Assembly (NCBI GenBank): GCA_937923585.1
Contig: CALDSM010000200.1
Coordinates: 1-19,818, forward strand
Reading direction: 5' to 3'
DNA length: 19,818 nt
Origin: an uncultured bacterium
GTDB taxonomy: Bacteria > Hydrogenedentota > Hydrogenedentia > Hydrogenedentales > CAITNO01
Numbering within the stretch: position 1 is the first letter of the stretch; every line of letters starts with the position of its first letter. Made by a program: the position numbers and the translations under genes. Below are positions 1 to 8,007 of this stretch, in pieces. Under the pieces are notes generated by a model, which made no database searches, was not told where the DNA came from, and saw only the letters and a program-made list of their open reading frames with translations.

Positions 1-40
1 CTGATCGTGACTGGAGTTCAGACGTGTGCTCTTCCGATCT
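1..40 (+). other. Illumina TruSeq adapter/index read-through (non-genomic)
   Basis: Bases 7-40 match the standard TruSeq read-2 adapter, ending in the familiar GCTCTTCCGATCT. Bases 1-6 (CTGATC) sit where the six-base index lies in the indexed PCR primer; the reverse complement, GATCAG, is TruSeq index 9. This is library sequence left at the contig end, not organism DNA. The open frame of the first gene runs back into it, and the GTG at 26 lies inside the adapter, so the first five codons of that apparent reading frame are artefact. Confidence 0.97.
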
Positions 41-2308
41 GATGAGTATGATGACCGTTGGGCCACCGGGCCTGTCGAGCACACCGATTTCTACGGCCTG
101 TGCGGGTTTGCCTACGAATCCCAGTACCTCGGTTTCCTCTGGATCTTCCGCATCACCGCCAAGGGCGATGACGGACCGGTCTTTGTCGAGCTGGTGAGCA
201 GCCGGGACGGCGTACACTGGACCCGTCAGGATGCGCCGCGTCCGCCGGTGCTGCCGCTCGGTCCTGCGGGAACCTGGGACAGCGGCATGATCTACACGGC
301 CAATCATCCGCTGGTCGAGGGCGACACCATCAGACTTTACTACGGTGGCTTTGACGCGACACACGCCGCGAACGACGCCAAGGCCGCAATCGGCCTGGCC
401 ACACTGCGCAAGGACGGGTTCGCCTCGCTCGACGCCGGCGCGGAGGGGGGCAGCGTCACCACCGCGCCGTTGCGGAGTTCCGGCGCGCCGCTTGCCGTCA
501 ACTATGCGGCCCGTGACGGCGGCTCGCTGTGTGTCGAGGTGGTGAATGACCGGGGCACGGTCGTTGAGGGGTACGGACGCGACGACTGCCTGCCGCTTTC
601 GGGAGACAGCGTCAACCAGCCGGTGTCGTGGAAGACGCACACTGCACTGCCGGAAAACGCGGATACTGTCCGCCTTCGGTTCCTCCTGCAAAGCGCGTCC
701 CTCTATTCTTACAACGCGGGGGCGCAGCAGGCGGCGCTTGATCACGCGGGCTCTTTCGATGACCTGAAGAAGGCGCGCAAGGCGGCGGCCTGGAAGCAGC
801 GCCGCATTATGTACAACGACGACGGCTGCGACACGCGCCCCTTTGCGACGCCGGAGGCGTTTCTCGCGCTGCGGCTCAAACAGTTGGCCGGCACGCAGGT
901 GGACACCATTTGTTACTGCACCGGCGGCGGGGGCCTGTTCTGGGCGCACGTGCCGAAAGTGGGCGAGGCCATCGGCGAGTTTGTTCCGGACAACGCCGAA
1001 CCCTATGTCAAAGACCTTTGCTCGGGATTGCGTGCGCTGGAAAAGCTGGGCACCGACCCGCTGGCGGAGGCGGTCAAATTCGGCCACGGACAGGGCATGG
1101 AAACGTTCTGGTCGTGCCGCATGAACAATATCGAGGACAGCTTTGCGCCGTGGTCGCGGTCGCGCTGGAAACGGGAACACCCCGGGTATCTCATGGGCGC
1201 GCCGGAGGACTGGGACAAGTATGAGATGACCGACCCGCGCAAATGGTGGTGCGCGCTCGATTTCGCCGTGCCCGAAGTCCGCGCGCACCTGCTGCGCATC
1301 TTTGAGGATGTGTTCACGCGCTACGACATTGACGGTGTCGAAATGGACTGGTTCCGCCACCCGCGCTTCTTCCGCGAAACCAATGAGGACCGGTCGGTCA
1401 CGCCCGAACACCTCGCAATGATGAACGACTTCGTGCGCGGCGTGCGCGCGCTGGCCGACCGCGCGGCGGCACAACGGGGACGTCCGTTGCTGGTCTCCTG
1501 CCGCGTGCCGCTGAGCGCGGAGCGGTGCAGGTTCATAGGCCTCGATGTGAACACCTGGCTTGACGAAGACCTGGTGGACATCCTGGAGATGGGCGGCGAT
1601 CTCGGCCCGATGGCCATGGCGCCGCAACTGCGGAGCATGGTGGAACTGGCGCACAAGTACCATGTGCCCGCCATGGCCAACATCTGCGGATCGGGACTTC
1701 AGCCCGCCCATGCCTACCACACGAAAGAGGCGTGGTACGGCGCGGCTATGAACGCCTGGCAGGCGGGCGTGGACGGCATCTACACGTTCAATCTTTTTCC
1801 CACCGAACCCGTCGAGCAGTACAACCGCATTGGCTCACCGGACACGCTCAAGGGACTGGACAAAATCTACGCCATTGACCCCATCGAGCCGAGGGACTTC
1901 TGGGGCTTTGATCGCGCGGCTTTGGTCGTGCCTGATCGGCTGCCCATTACGCTCGCGCCGAACACCGGCGTCAAGGCAATTCTCCCTGTCGGAGAGGACA
2001 TTGCCGCCAACGCGCCGGAAGGCAGGACGCCGCACGCCGTGCTGCGCATTCGCGTCTCGCTTGCGGCCCAGGGCGATCAGGTCCGCATCACGCTGAACGG
2101 CGCTGACCTGGGCATGGCAACGCCGGAAGACACGCTGGCGCCGGCCGCGGCACCCGCGTGGTTCCAGATGACGCCGCCGCCGCAGGACGTTTATCCCGGA
2201 GACAACGTGCTGGAGGTGCGGTTTGAAACAGCGCACGTCGGCGACAACCCCATCGTCATGGACCGGCTTGAATTGAACGTCACTTACCAAGAGACTGCGA
2301 AACCGTAA
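41..2308 (+). CDS. Propeller/TIM-barrel fusion, glycoside-hydrolase-like protein (5' truncated)
   Basis: Partial gene of 755 residues; the true start and probably about 300 residues are missing, because genomic sequence begins at base 41. Residues 1-130 look like the last blades of a five-bladed GH43/GH32-like propeller, with the blade motif SSRDGVHWTR near residue 55. A small beta-sandwich follows and ends at LYSYNAG (about 220-227). After a charged linker, residues 255-610 resemble a GHL10-type TIM barrel: RIMYNDDGCDTR opens the first strand, and DIDGVEMDWFRHPRFF (about 430-444) is the typical strand-4 region with acidic residues. The tail (about 635-750) is a second sandwich with ITLNGADLG and GDNVLEVRF. 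The propeller and first sandwich resemble the end of the protein at 2694-4214. Secretion is likely but cannot be checked without the N-terminus. The substrate is unknown. The fusion is unusual, but the frame is continuous and composition is uniform across the joint. Confidence 0.82.
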   Translation, partial: DEYDDRWATGPVEHTDFYGLCGFAYESQYLGFLWIFRITAKGDDGPVFVELVSSRDGVHWTRQDAPRPPVLPLGPAGTWDSGMIYTANHPLVEGDTIRLYYGGFDATHAANDAKAAIGLATLRKDGFASLDAGAEGGSVTTAPLRSSGAPLAVNYAARDGGSLCVEVVNDRGTVVEGYGRDDCLPLSGDSVNQPVSWKTHTALPENADTVRLRFLLQSASLYSYNAGAQQAALDHAGSFDDLKKARKAAAWKQRRIMYNDDGCDTRPFATPEAFLALRLKQLAGTQVDTICYCTGGGGLFWAHVPKVGEAIGEFVPDNAEPYVKDLCSGLRALEKLGTDPLAEAVKFGHGQGMETFWSCRMNNIEDSFAPWSRSRWKREHPGYLMGAPEDWDKYEMTDPRKWWCALDFAVPEVRAHLLRIFEDVFTRYDIDGVEMDWFRHPRFFRETNEDRSVTPEHLAMMNDFVRGVRALADRAAAQRGRPLLVSCRVPLSAERCRFIGLDVNTWLDEDLVDILEMGGDLGPMAMAPQLRSMVELAHKYHVPAMANICGSGLQPAHAYHTKEAWYGAAMNAWQAGVDGIYTFNLFPTEPVEQYNRIGSPDTLKGLDKIYAIDPIEPRDFWGFDRAALVVPDRLPITLAPNTGVKAILPVGEDIAANAPEGRTPHAVLRIRVSLAAQGDQVRITLNGADLGMATPEDTLAPAAAPAWFQMTPPPQDVYPGDNVLEVRFETAHVGDNPIVMDRLELNVTYQETAKP

Positions 2309-2356
2309 TCCGAATCCGCACAGCGCGGCAAAGCCGGCAAGAAGGGAAGAATTTCG

Positions 2357-2527
2357 ACCACGGAACTTCACGGAATTACACGGAAAAAGACATGAGAGAA
2401 TTTGACATGGATGCACAGGATGAATTGCCGTTATGGTTCAGATGCGCTGTACTGCCGTCTCCATACTCATCGCAAAGATCAAGGTGTTCATGCCGCCTTT
2501 TCCGTGTAATTCCGTGTCTTCCGTGGT
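2357..2527. repeat. Inverted pair of ACCACGGAA...ACACGGAAAA repeats
   Basis: Bases 2357-2387 read ACCACGGAAC, TTCACGGAATT, ACACGGAAAA. Bases 2498-2527 are the reverse complement of nearly the same string, with a small indel in the middle. The two arms of about 30 bases face each other across about 110 bases. The internal ACACGGA unit is itself repeated. This looks like a dispersed intergenic element, not coding sequence. Confidence 0.75.
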
Positions 2528-2606
2528 TGATGCTCTTTGCCCTCTGTCTGTCCGGTTGCTTCCGGATTCTGGCATCTGAATTGCGAATTGTCGGGTCACG
2601 GCTTCC

Positions 2607-2644
2607 TTCTCCGTGTCTCTCTGTGTCCTCTGTGGTTCATCTTC
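2607..2644 (-). repeat. Third dispersed repeat copy (ACCACAGAGGACACAGAG type)
   Basis: Read on the minus strand this is AAGATGAACCACAGAGGACA followed by CAGAGAGACACGGAGAAG. It is the more common form of the same repeat type as the pair just upstream, in the same orientation as the copy at 2498-2527. It ends about 50 bases before the next gene, so it lies in that gene's leader or promoter region. Confidence 0.7.
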
Positions 2645-2680
2645 TGGATAAGAGTCCCGATTGCGGCAGCAACAGAATAT

Positions 2681-2684
2681 GGAG
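2681..2684 (+). promoter_or_regulatory. Shine-Dalgarno site fixing the start at 2694
   Basis: GGAG sits nine bases before the ATG at 2694. Earlier in-frame starts (TTG 2661, ATG 2679) lack such a site and would put charged and glutamine residues before the signal peptide. Confidence 0.65.
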
Positions 2685-2693
2685 CAATTCAAA

Positions 2694-4214
2694 ATGAAGA
2701 ATGCAATGCTTTTCGGAATGCTGACACTGGCCACCCTTGCGGCCTTCCCGGCCGCGCCAACGGCGGCGCAGGATGCCGCAAACGCGGCTCCAATTGACAT
2801 CGGCTCGCGGCGGGAACTTTTCTGGGACGACTATCTCATCAACACCGAGAAGACGACGGCGGTGCTGACGCTGCATCATCCCCAGCCGCGGGAAATCGTC
2901 ATCAACAGCGACGAGCCCTGGGAGGGCGACGGCGGCGGATACTACAATTTGCTCAAGGACGACGGGCTGTACCGCATGTATTACCTGGCCGGAAAGCAGC
3001 TGAACGCGGAGGGCACCCAGCTCAGCACGCAGCCCTTTGTGGTGTGCTATGCGGAGAGCCGCGACGGCAAGGCGTGGGTGAAGCCGCACCTGGGGATCTG
3101 CGCGTTCAACGGGATGCGGGAGAACAACATCATCCTCGACAGCGCGGCCGCCAGGTTCGACAACTTCTCCGTGTTCAAGGACGCCAACCCCGCATGCCCG
3201 CCGGAGGAGCGGTACAAGGGCGTGGGCGTGGACGCCAACGACGGTTACCTGTGGTGCTTCACCAGCGCGGACGGCATCCATTTCGCGAAGGCGTGGCAGA
3301 TGACTAACAAGGGCAAATTCGACACGCTCAACATCGCGTTTTGGGACCGCCACGCCGGGCAGTACCGGTGCTATATCCGCGATTTCCACAGCATCCCGGG
3401 CAGCGACCTGAACGCGGGCATCCGCGACGTGCGCTGGACGGTGTCGAAGGACTTCAAGGCGTGGTCGGACCCCGTGCTGCTCGATTTCGGCGGCAGCGAC
3501 GACTATCCGCTGTACACCAACGCGGCGCAGCCGTACTACCGCGCCGACCACATGTTTGTCGGATTTCCCTCGCGCTATGTGGAGCGGAAGGAATGGACCG
3601 ACAACTATGCACAGATGCCCGGCGCGGAACGGCGCAAGGCGCGCATGCAGGGCCATCCGCGCTTCGGCCTCGCCGTCACCGACTGCATCTTCATGTCCTC
3701 CCGCGACGGCGCGAAATGGAAACGCTGGGACGAGGCCTTCATGTCGCCCGGCCCCGAGGACGGCTACAACTGGGTCTACGGCGACTGCTATCCGGCGACC
3801 GGCATGATAGAGACCGCCGGCGACCGGCCCGGCCTGCCCAATGAGATCTCCATGTACTGCGCGGACGGGCACTGGTCCATGAAGTACCACAGCCTGCGCC
3901 GCCACACGCTTCGGGTGGACGGGTTCGTGTCGTACAACGCTCCCTACAAACCCGCCACCATCGTCACCAAACCGTTTGTCTTTGCCGGCAAGTCATTGTC
4001 GCTCAACTTCTCCACCTCGGCCCTGGGATACGTCCGGATCAAGCTCATCGGGGAAGGGCAGACGTTCGATTCCATCGAGCTTTTCGGCGACACGCTGGAC
4101 AGAAAGGTGTCTTTCAACAACGGGGACATCGCCGCGCTTTCCGGCAAGCCGGTCACTATGGAAATCACACTGTGCGACGCGGATGTGTATTCGTTCAAGT
4201 TCAACACAGAATGA
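2694..4214 (+). CDS. Secreted five-bladed beta-propeller protein, GH43/GH32-like
   Basis: The 506-residue product begins with a signal peptide (MKNAMLFGMLTLATLAAF, cleavage near AAQ-DA at 26-28), so it is exported. The mature start IDIGSRRELFWDDYLI, then HHPQPREIV and DEPWEGDGGGYYNLLKDDGLYRMYY (about 35-98), is the hallmark of propeller glycosidase homologues common in Planctomycetes-like genomes. Blade-type motifs recur: ESRDGKAWVKP (121-131), SADGIHF (191-197), SKDFKAWSDP (251-260) and SSRDGAKWKRWDEAF (335-349). Residues 425-506 form a small C-terminal beta-sandwich ending CDADVYSFKF. The protein probably binds or cleaves a glycan in the periplasm or outside the cell. Activity is unproven, and catalytic acids cannot be assigned by eye. 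Its C-terminal half is related to the N-terminal part of the truncated upstream protein. It may be transcribed with that gene, but the 385-base repeat-filled gap makes a separate promoter more likely. Confidence 0.85.
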   Translation: MKNAMLFGMLTLATLAAFPAAPTAAQDAANAAPIDIGSRRELFWDDYLINTEKTTAVLTLHHPQPREIVINSDEPWEGDGGGYYNLLKDDGLYRMYYLAGKQLNAEGTQLSTQPFVVCYAESRDGKAWVKPHLGICAFNGMRENNIILDSAAARFDNFSVFKDANPACPPEERYKGVGVDANDGYLWCFTSADGIHFAKAWQMTNKGKFDTLNIAFWDRHAGQYRCYIRDFHSIPGSDLNAGIRDVRWTVSKDFKAWSDPVLLDFGGSDDYPLYTNAAQPYYRADHMFVGFPSRYVERKEWTDNYAQMPGAERRKARMQGHPRFGLAVTDCIFMSSRDGAKWKRWDEAFMSPGPEDGYNWVYGDCYPATGMIETAGDRPGLPNEISMYCADGHWSMKYHSLRRHTLRVDGFVSYNAPYKPATIVTKPFVFAGKSLSLNFSTSALGYVRIKLIGEGQTFDSIELFGDTLDRKVSFNNGDIAALSGKPVTMEITLCDADVYSFKFNTE

Positions 4215-4292
4215 TTGAATAGCGAAAGCGCCGCACCGGGTTGCCCCAAATGGAACCCACAGGACCGATGCGGAGAAGGGGAAGACACCAAA

Positions 4293-4319
4293 CCGGAGAC
4301 GCGTTGTCCGCGTCTCCGG
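4293..4319 (-). terminator. Perfect 11-bp hairpin, likely terminator of the 4346-4786 gene
   Basis: CCGGAGACGCG (4293-4303) and CGCGTCTCCGG (4309-4319) pair perfectly around the loop TTGTC. On the minus strand the stem is followed by TTTGGTGTCTTCC, a weak T-rich tail, and it lies 27 bases past the stop of the minus-strand gene. It also sits between two converging genes and could slow transcription from the plus side. Confidence 0.65.
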
Positions 4320-4345
4320 CTGGTGATTCTGGCGGGCTGTGGAAT

Positions 4346-4786
4346 CTACTTGATGGTCTCGACCCGGAGCATTTTCGCGCCGGGCTTCTTTCCCTGGATC
4401 AGCGTGCCGGCAAGTTCGGCGGGCTTTCCGTCAAACTTGGCAAACTCCTCGGCCTTGGTCTTGGGGCCGAGATGCAGGGGCTTTCCCTTCAGATCGTCGA
4501 GGGCTTTGCCGTCGGCGGCTTTTGCCTCTGTGACGGTGACCACATAAATCTTGACGTCCTTGCCCTTGCGGGTGATGGTCTTGCTCGACACGGTGCCCTT
4601 GACCGTGGCCTTGATGCCCTGGGGTTCCTTGGCGGCGGGCTTGGCGGCGGGGGCAGCCGGTGTCGCCGGCGCGGCGGAGGCCGCGGGCGCCGCGGCGGGT
4701 TTGGCGGGGGTGTCCGCGGCAAACGCGACGCCGGACAGGGCCACGGCCAGCACGGCGACCAAAATCAACACAAACGTCTTCTTCAT
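4346..4786 (-). CDS. Small secreted Ala/Pro-rich protein, unknown function
   Basis: The 146-residue product has a clear signal peptide (MKKTFVLILVAVLAVALSG, cleavage near AFA-AD at 23). An Ala/Pro/Lys-rich low-complexity linker (about 25-53) is followed by a compact domain of about 90 residues (GIKATVKGTVSS ... KIYVVTVTEAKA ... KPAELAGTLIQG ... KMLRVETIK). The alternating beta pattern suggests a small OB-like or beta-barrel fold; no family is recognised with confidence. The start at ATG 4786 has AAAGGAGA six bases upstream. An upstream in-frame extension exists but lacks a signal peptide start and is dismissed. It runs against the sugar-enzyme genes on both sides, so its place among them may be incidental. 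A strong hairpin follows the stop. Confidence 0.8.
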   Translation of the reverse strand: MKKTFVLILVAVLAVALSGVAFAADTPAKPAAAPAASAAPATPAAPAAKPAAKEPQGIKATVKGTVSSKTITRKGKDVKIYVVTVTEAKAADGKALDDLKGKPLHLGPKTKAEEFAKFDGKPAELAGTLIQGKKPGAKMLRVETIK

Positions 4787-4832
4787 TCTTTTCTCCTTTC
4801 CTTCGTGCCTGAACCGGCACGGCGTTGGAAGT

Positions 4833-4838
4833 TTTATA
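4833..4838 (-). promoter_or_regulatory. Possible -10 element for the small secreted protein gene
   Basis: On the minus strand TATAAA lies about 47 bases before the ATG at 4786, in an otherwise GC-rich stretch. The best -35 at usable spacing (TTCCTC, 16 bases) is poor, so only the -10 half is suggested. Confidence 0.3.
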
Positions 4839-5032
4839 CGTCGTTTGAACACCGGAGGAATGGCAAAGGTTCCACCCGGCCCTGCAATGGACAAAGGACA
4901 ACGGATAATGAGGGTCGGGGCGTGCCGTCCATTCTTTCGATCAGTCTTCCTTGTCTCGTTTGACGTGAAGGGGTAACATGCTGGGCGTGCTCCGGACGGG
5001 GGCGTGCGAACTTCCAATTCCCAGTGATAACC

Positions 5033-5039
5033 GGTGGAG
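5033..5039 (+). promoter_or_regulatory. Shine-Dalgarno site selecting the 5048 start
   Basis: GGTGGAG ends eight bases before the ATG at 5048. The GTG at 5024 in the same frame has no comparable site. Confidence 0.6.
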
Positions 5040-5047
5040 CGTTGCTT

Positions 5048-7765
5048 ATGCGCCTGAACAGGGTTGCCCCGGCAGAGATGGTGCGGGAAATGCCACACCG
5101 AATTCCTTCTTCGGCCCAATGGGCTTGGGACATTGGCGCGGCTAACGTCCTGTTCCTATTCCTCTTCATCCTCCTGTCTGCATCCTTTTGCGCGTCGGCG
5201 CTGGAGGCCCAACTTCGGAGCCTTAACGGTTCACCTACGATCTTCGTTGACGGGAAGGCGGTCAGTCCACTGATGTTCTTTGGGTGGGAATCGGGGCTTG
5301 GCGGACCGACGGTGGTGAGCCTGACGACGGAGTGGAAGGAATATAGCATCACGGTGATGGCGCTCGAAAACACGGACGGGGCGAGCGGTGTCCATTTCCG
5401 GATGGGCGGGGAAGGGGCAGGAACGGTCTGGGTGGACAATGTGCATGTCTATCCTGGCGAGAAGACGGACGCACCGGCGGAGAACTTCGCGCGCAACGGC
5501 GATTTTGAGGGAACGCGGGAGGACATCGAACGGGACTGGTCTTTCTTCCAGCGTCCCGAGGCGGCAGCGACCTGGGCGCTTGATACGGAAACCAAGACAA
5601 GCGGCAAGCAGAGCCTGCGCGTAGATGTCACGAAGGCGGGCACGGACCGCATGCATATCCACTGGTTCCAGACGAGCTATTCGGTGAAGGCGATGCAGAA
5701 GTACACCTACTCGCTGTGGATGAAGGCCGACAGGCCGCGCGCGGTGGACTTCATGATGCTGCACATCAACGCGCCGTGGACCATCTACCCCGCCGAGTCG
5801 GACCCCGGTTCGCCCTATGTGCAGCAGGTGCGGCTGGCGCGGGATGCGGGTGTCCACCTGTACAGCTTCGGCCTGGGCATGCCCTGGCCCGAACCGGGAC
5901 AGGAGCCGGATTTCGCCGAGGTGGACCGGTGCATCGAGACGACGCTGCGGCAGGAGCCGCAGGCGCTGCTGCTGCCGCGCTTCGGCATGGATCCGCCCAA
6001 GGCATGGCTGGATCGGCACCCGGACGACCGGCTGCTGTTTGATGACGGGCAGACGGTCGGCATGTCGGTGGCCTCCGAGGCGTGGCGCACGGAGATGCAG
6101 GAGCATCTGCGGGCGTTCGTGCGCCACTGCGAGGCGAAGTACGGGGAGAACATCCTGGGTTACCACCCTTGCGGCCAGCACACGGGTGAATGGTTCTTTG
6201 AGCGCTCCTGGGAGCCGCGGCTGTCCGACTTTTCACCGGCCATGACCGCGGGGTTCCGCGCGTGGGTGCAGACGCAATACGCATCGGCGGAGGCGCTGCG
6301 CAAGGCCTGGAACAATCCGGACCTGACTTTCGAGCAGGTGCGGGTGCCGGCCGCAGCGCAGATGCGCGCGAGCACACTCGGGCTCTTTCGCGATCCCGTG
6401 GCGGAGCGGCCGGTCATTGACTATTACCGGTACAAGCAAATCGCCATGGAAGCGCCGCTGGAAATGATGGCGCGCGTCATCAAGGAGGAAACCCAGCGCA
6501 AGAAACTGACCTGCTTCTTCTACGGTTACCTGTTCGACATGCACGGCATCCCCCTGGGCCCGCAGAACAGCGGCCACCTCGCCATGGCGCGCATGCTCGA
6601 CTGCCCCGATGTGGACATTTTGTGCTCGCCCATTTCGTACCTTGACCGTGAACAGGGCGGCGCGGGCATGTTCATGAGCGCCGTGGACAGCGTGCGCGGC
6701 CACGGAAAGTTGTGGCTGAACGAGGACGACACGCGCACGCACCTGACCCCGGCCGAATCGGGTTTCGGACGCGTGGACACGCTTGAGGGCACGCGCTGGG
6801 TACACCGGCGCAATTTCGCGCAGCTCTTTCCGCGGCGGCTGGCATCGTGGTACATGGACCTCGGCGGTATCGGCTGGCTGAACGGCAGGGAACTGTGGGA
6901 AAACATCGGCACGCTCCAGCGCTTCTACCAGGGACATTTGGCCGAGCCCGCCCAATGGAATCCCGATGTGGCGCTGATCGTGGACGAAGAGAGCCCCGCT
7001 TACGCGGCCTGCACCATCCAACTGGCCTGTCCGCTGGTGTATGAGATGCGCAGCCAGTACTTCCGTATGGGAGCACCCTTCGGCATATACCTGCTCAGCG
7101 ACCTCGTGGCGGGCAGAGTCCCGCCCGCAAAGGTTTACTTCTTTCAGAACTGTTACCGCCTTGACGACAGTCAGCGCGAAGCCGTGCTCAAGGCCGTGCG
7201 CGGCGCGACGACGGTGTGGTTTTACGGCGGCGGTTTCCTGAACGACACCGCCGGTGACGTAAACATGTCGCAGATGACGGGCATCCAACTGCGGCGCGGC
7301 ACGCCTGCGCCCGGCAGGGTTGTTCCTGAGCAGACGGAGCACGGCCTGGCCTCAGGGCTCACCGAACCCTTCCGCTGCGAAACGTTGCTTGATCCCGTGT
7401 GGGTTGCGGACGAACCCGGCGCGGAAGTCATCGCGCGCAATCCCTCCGGCGGCGTGGCCGCAGCCGCCAAGCAGACTGCAGACGGATTGCGCGTGTATAT
7501 CGGCGCGCTGCATGTGCCTGCACGGCTGCTGCGCAACATCCTGTCCGTTTCCGGTGTTCATGTTTACTGTCACAGTGATGACATGGTGTTAACCGATGGC
7601 CGTTTCCTGAGCATCACCGCGACCACCGCCGGACGAAAGGAATTGTTCCTGCCGCGCACGTGCACGGTGAGCGATGCCCTGACCGGCGAATTCGTGACAG
7701 AAAGCGTGACCCGTCTGGACCTTGATTTGGCGCTTGGTGAAACCCGGTTGCTCCTCTTGCACTGA
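5048..7765 (+). CDS. Secreted GH42-like glycoside hydrolase with inserted carbohydrate-binding modules
   Basis: The 905-residue product has a long N-terminal region and then a hydrophobic core (NVLFLFLFILLSASFCASA, about 33-51) acting as signal peptide. PTIFVDGKAVSPLMFFGWES (about 63-82) looks like the first strand of a clan-A TIM barrel. Two beta-sandwich carbohydrate-binding-like stretches follow (about 88-137 and 147-245; NGDFEG and SGKQSLRVDV are CBM4/9-type motifs), and the barrel resumes at HINAPWTIYP. This suggests the binding modules are inserted after the first strand. Likely acid/base: Glu in GQHTGEWFF (about 381). Likely nucleophile: Glu in KLWLNEDDTR (about 559). Residues 640-820 (DVALIVDEESPAY, GAPFGIYLLSDLVAG, RLDDSQREAVLKAV) match the beta-galactosidase trimerisation domain; a small C-terminal beta domain follows. 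It is predicted to cleave beta-linked glycans outside the cytoplasm. The exact sugar is unknown, and the catalytic residues are assigned by pattern only. Confidence 0.85.
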   Translation: MRLNRVAPAEMVREMPHRIPSSAQWAWDIGAANVLFLFLFILLSASFCASALEAQLRSLNGSPTIFVDGKAVSPLMFFGWESGLGGPTVVSLTTEWKEYSITVMALENTDGASGVHFRMGGEGAGTVWVDNVHVYPGEKTDAPAENFARNGDFEGTREDIERDWSFFQRPEAAATWALDTETKTSGKQSLRVDVTKAGTDRMHIHWFQTSYSVKAMQKYTYSLWMKADRPRAVDFMMLHINAPWTIYPAESDPGSPYVQQVRLARDAGVHLYSFGLGMPWPEPGQEPDFAEVDRCIETTLRQEPQALLLPRFGMDPPKAWLDRHPDDRLLFDDGQTVGMSVASEAWRTEMQEHLRAFVRHCEAKYGENILGYHPCGQHTGEWFFERSWEPRLSDFSPAMTAGFRAWVQTQYASAEALRKAWNNPDLTFEQVRVPAAAQMRASTLGLFRDPVAERPVIDYYRYKQIAMEAPLEMMARVIKEETQRKKLTCFFYGYLFDMHGIPLGPQNSGHLAMARMLDCPDVDILCSPISYLDREQGGAGMFMSAVDSVRGHGKLWLNEDDTRTHLTPAESGFGRVDTLEGTRWVHRRNFAQLFPRRLASWYMDLGGIGWLNGRELWENIGTLQRFYQGHLAEPAQWNPDVALIVDEESPAYAACTIQLACPLVYEMRSQYFRMGAPFGIYLLSDLVAGRVPPAKVYFFQNCYRLDDSQREAVLKAVRGATTVWFYGGGFLNDTAGDVNMSQMTGIQLRRGTPAPGRVVPEQTEHGLASGLTEPFRCETLLDPVWVADEPGAEVIARNPSGGVAAAAKQTADGLRVYIGALHVPARLLRNILSVSGVHVYCHSDDMVLTDGRFLSITATTAGRKELFLPRTCTVSDALTGEFVTESVTRLDLDLALGETRLLLLH

Positions 7766-8007
7766 GATGCCCCCAATTCTCCCAGGGTGCCCAACCCGCA
7801 AGTCCTTTTCCGGTCAGTACTTCCCGCTCAACTTCGGGTTTCTCGGTGTACCTAAACCCACCCGTCCGGCTTTTCTGGAATTTAGTGAAATATGTGATTA
7901 ATAAGCCTATTGCGCTTTTTTGTGGTTTGTGTCAGAATATACCGAACGTTAGATATACGGCACTTATCCAATTCATGGGCCGGAACATCAGGGATAGGAA
8001 CGTAGTC

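Larger units (their letters stand above)
2309..2693. other. Intergenic region rich in short CACGGA-type repeats
   Basis: No credible gene was seen in these 385 bases. The region carries three copies of the dispersed ACCACGGAA/ACCACAGAG repeat type (listed separately) and is less GC-rich than the flanking genes. No clear terminator for the upstream gene or promoter for the downstream one stands out. Confidence 0.7.

Noticed and set aside
26..40. GTG start and first five codons of the first gene
   Set aside because: They lie inside the sequencing adapter; genomic coding sequence starts at base 41 without a start codon.
2357..2644. CRISPR-like repeats
   Set aside because: Only three diverged copies in opposing orientations without regular spacers.
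2637..3905. Long minus-strand open frame of 422 codons opposite the propeller gene
   Set aside because: It is antisense to a gene with a signal peptide and conserved blades; composition is Val/Arg/His-rich and no domain is seen.
6233..7342. 369-codon minus-strand frame opposite the GH42-like gene
   Set aside because: Shadow of a clear glycosidase; the translation is His/Arg/Val-rich without motifs.
7846..8007. N-terminal extension of the pentapeptide protein
   Set aside because: The stretch is AT-rich and non-coding in character, and a ribosome site supports ATG 8008.
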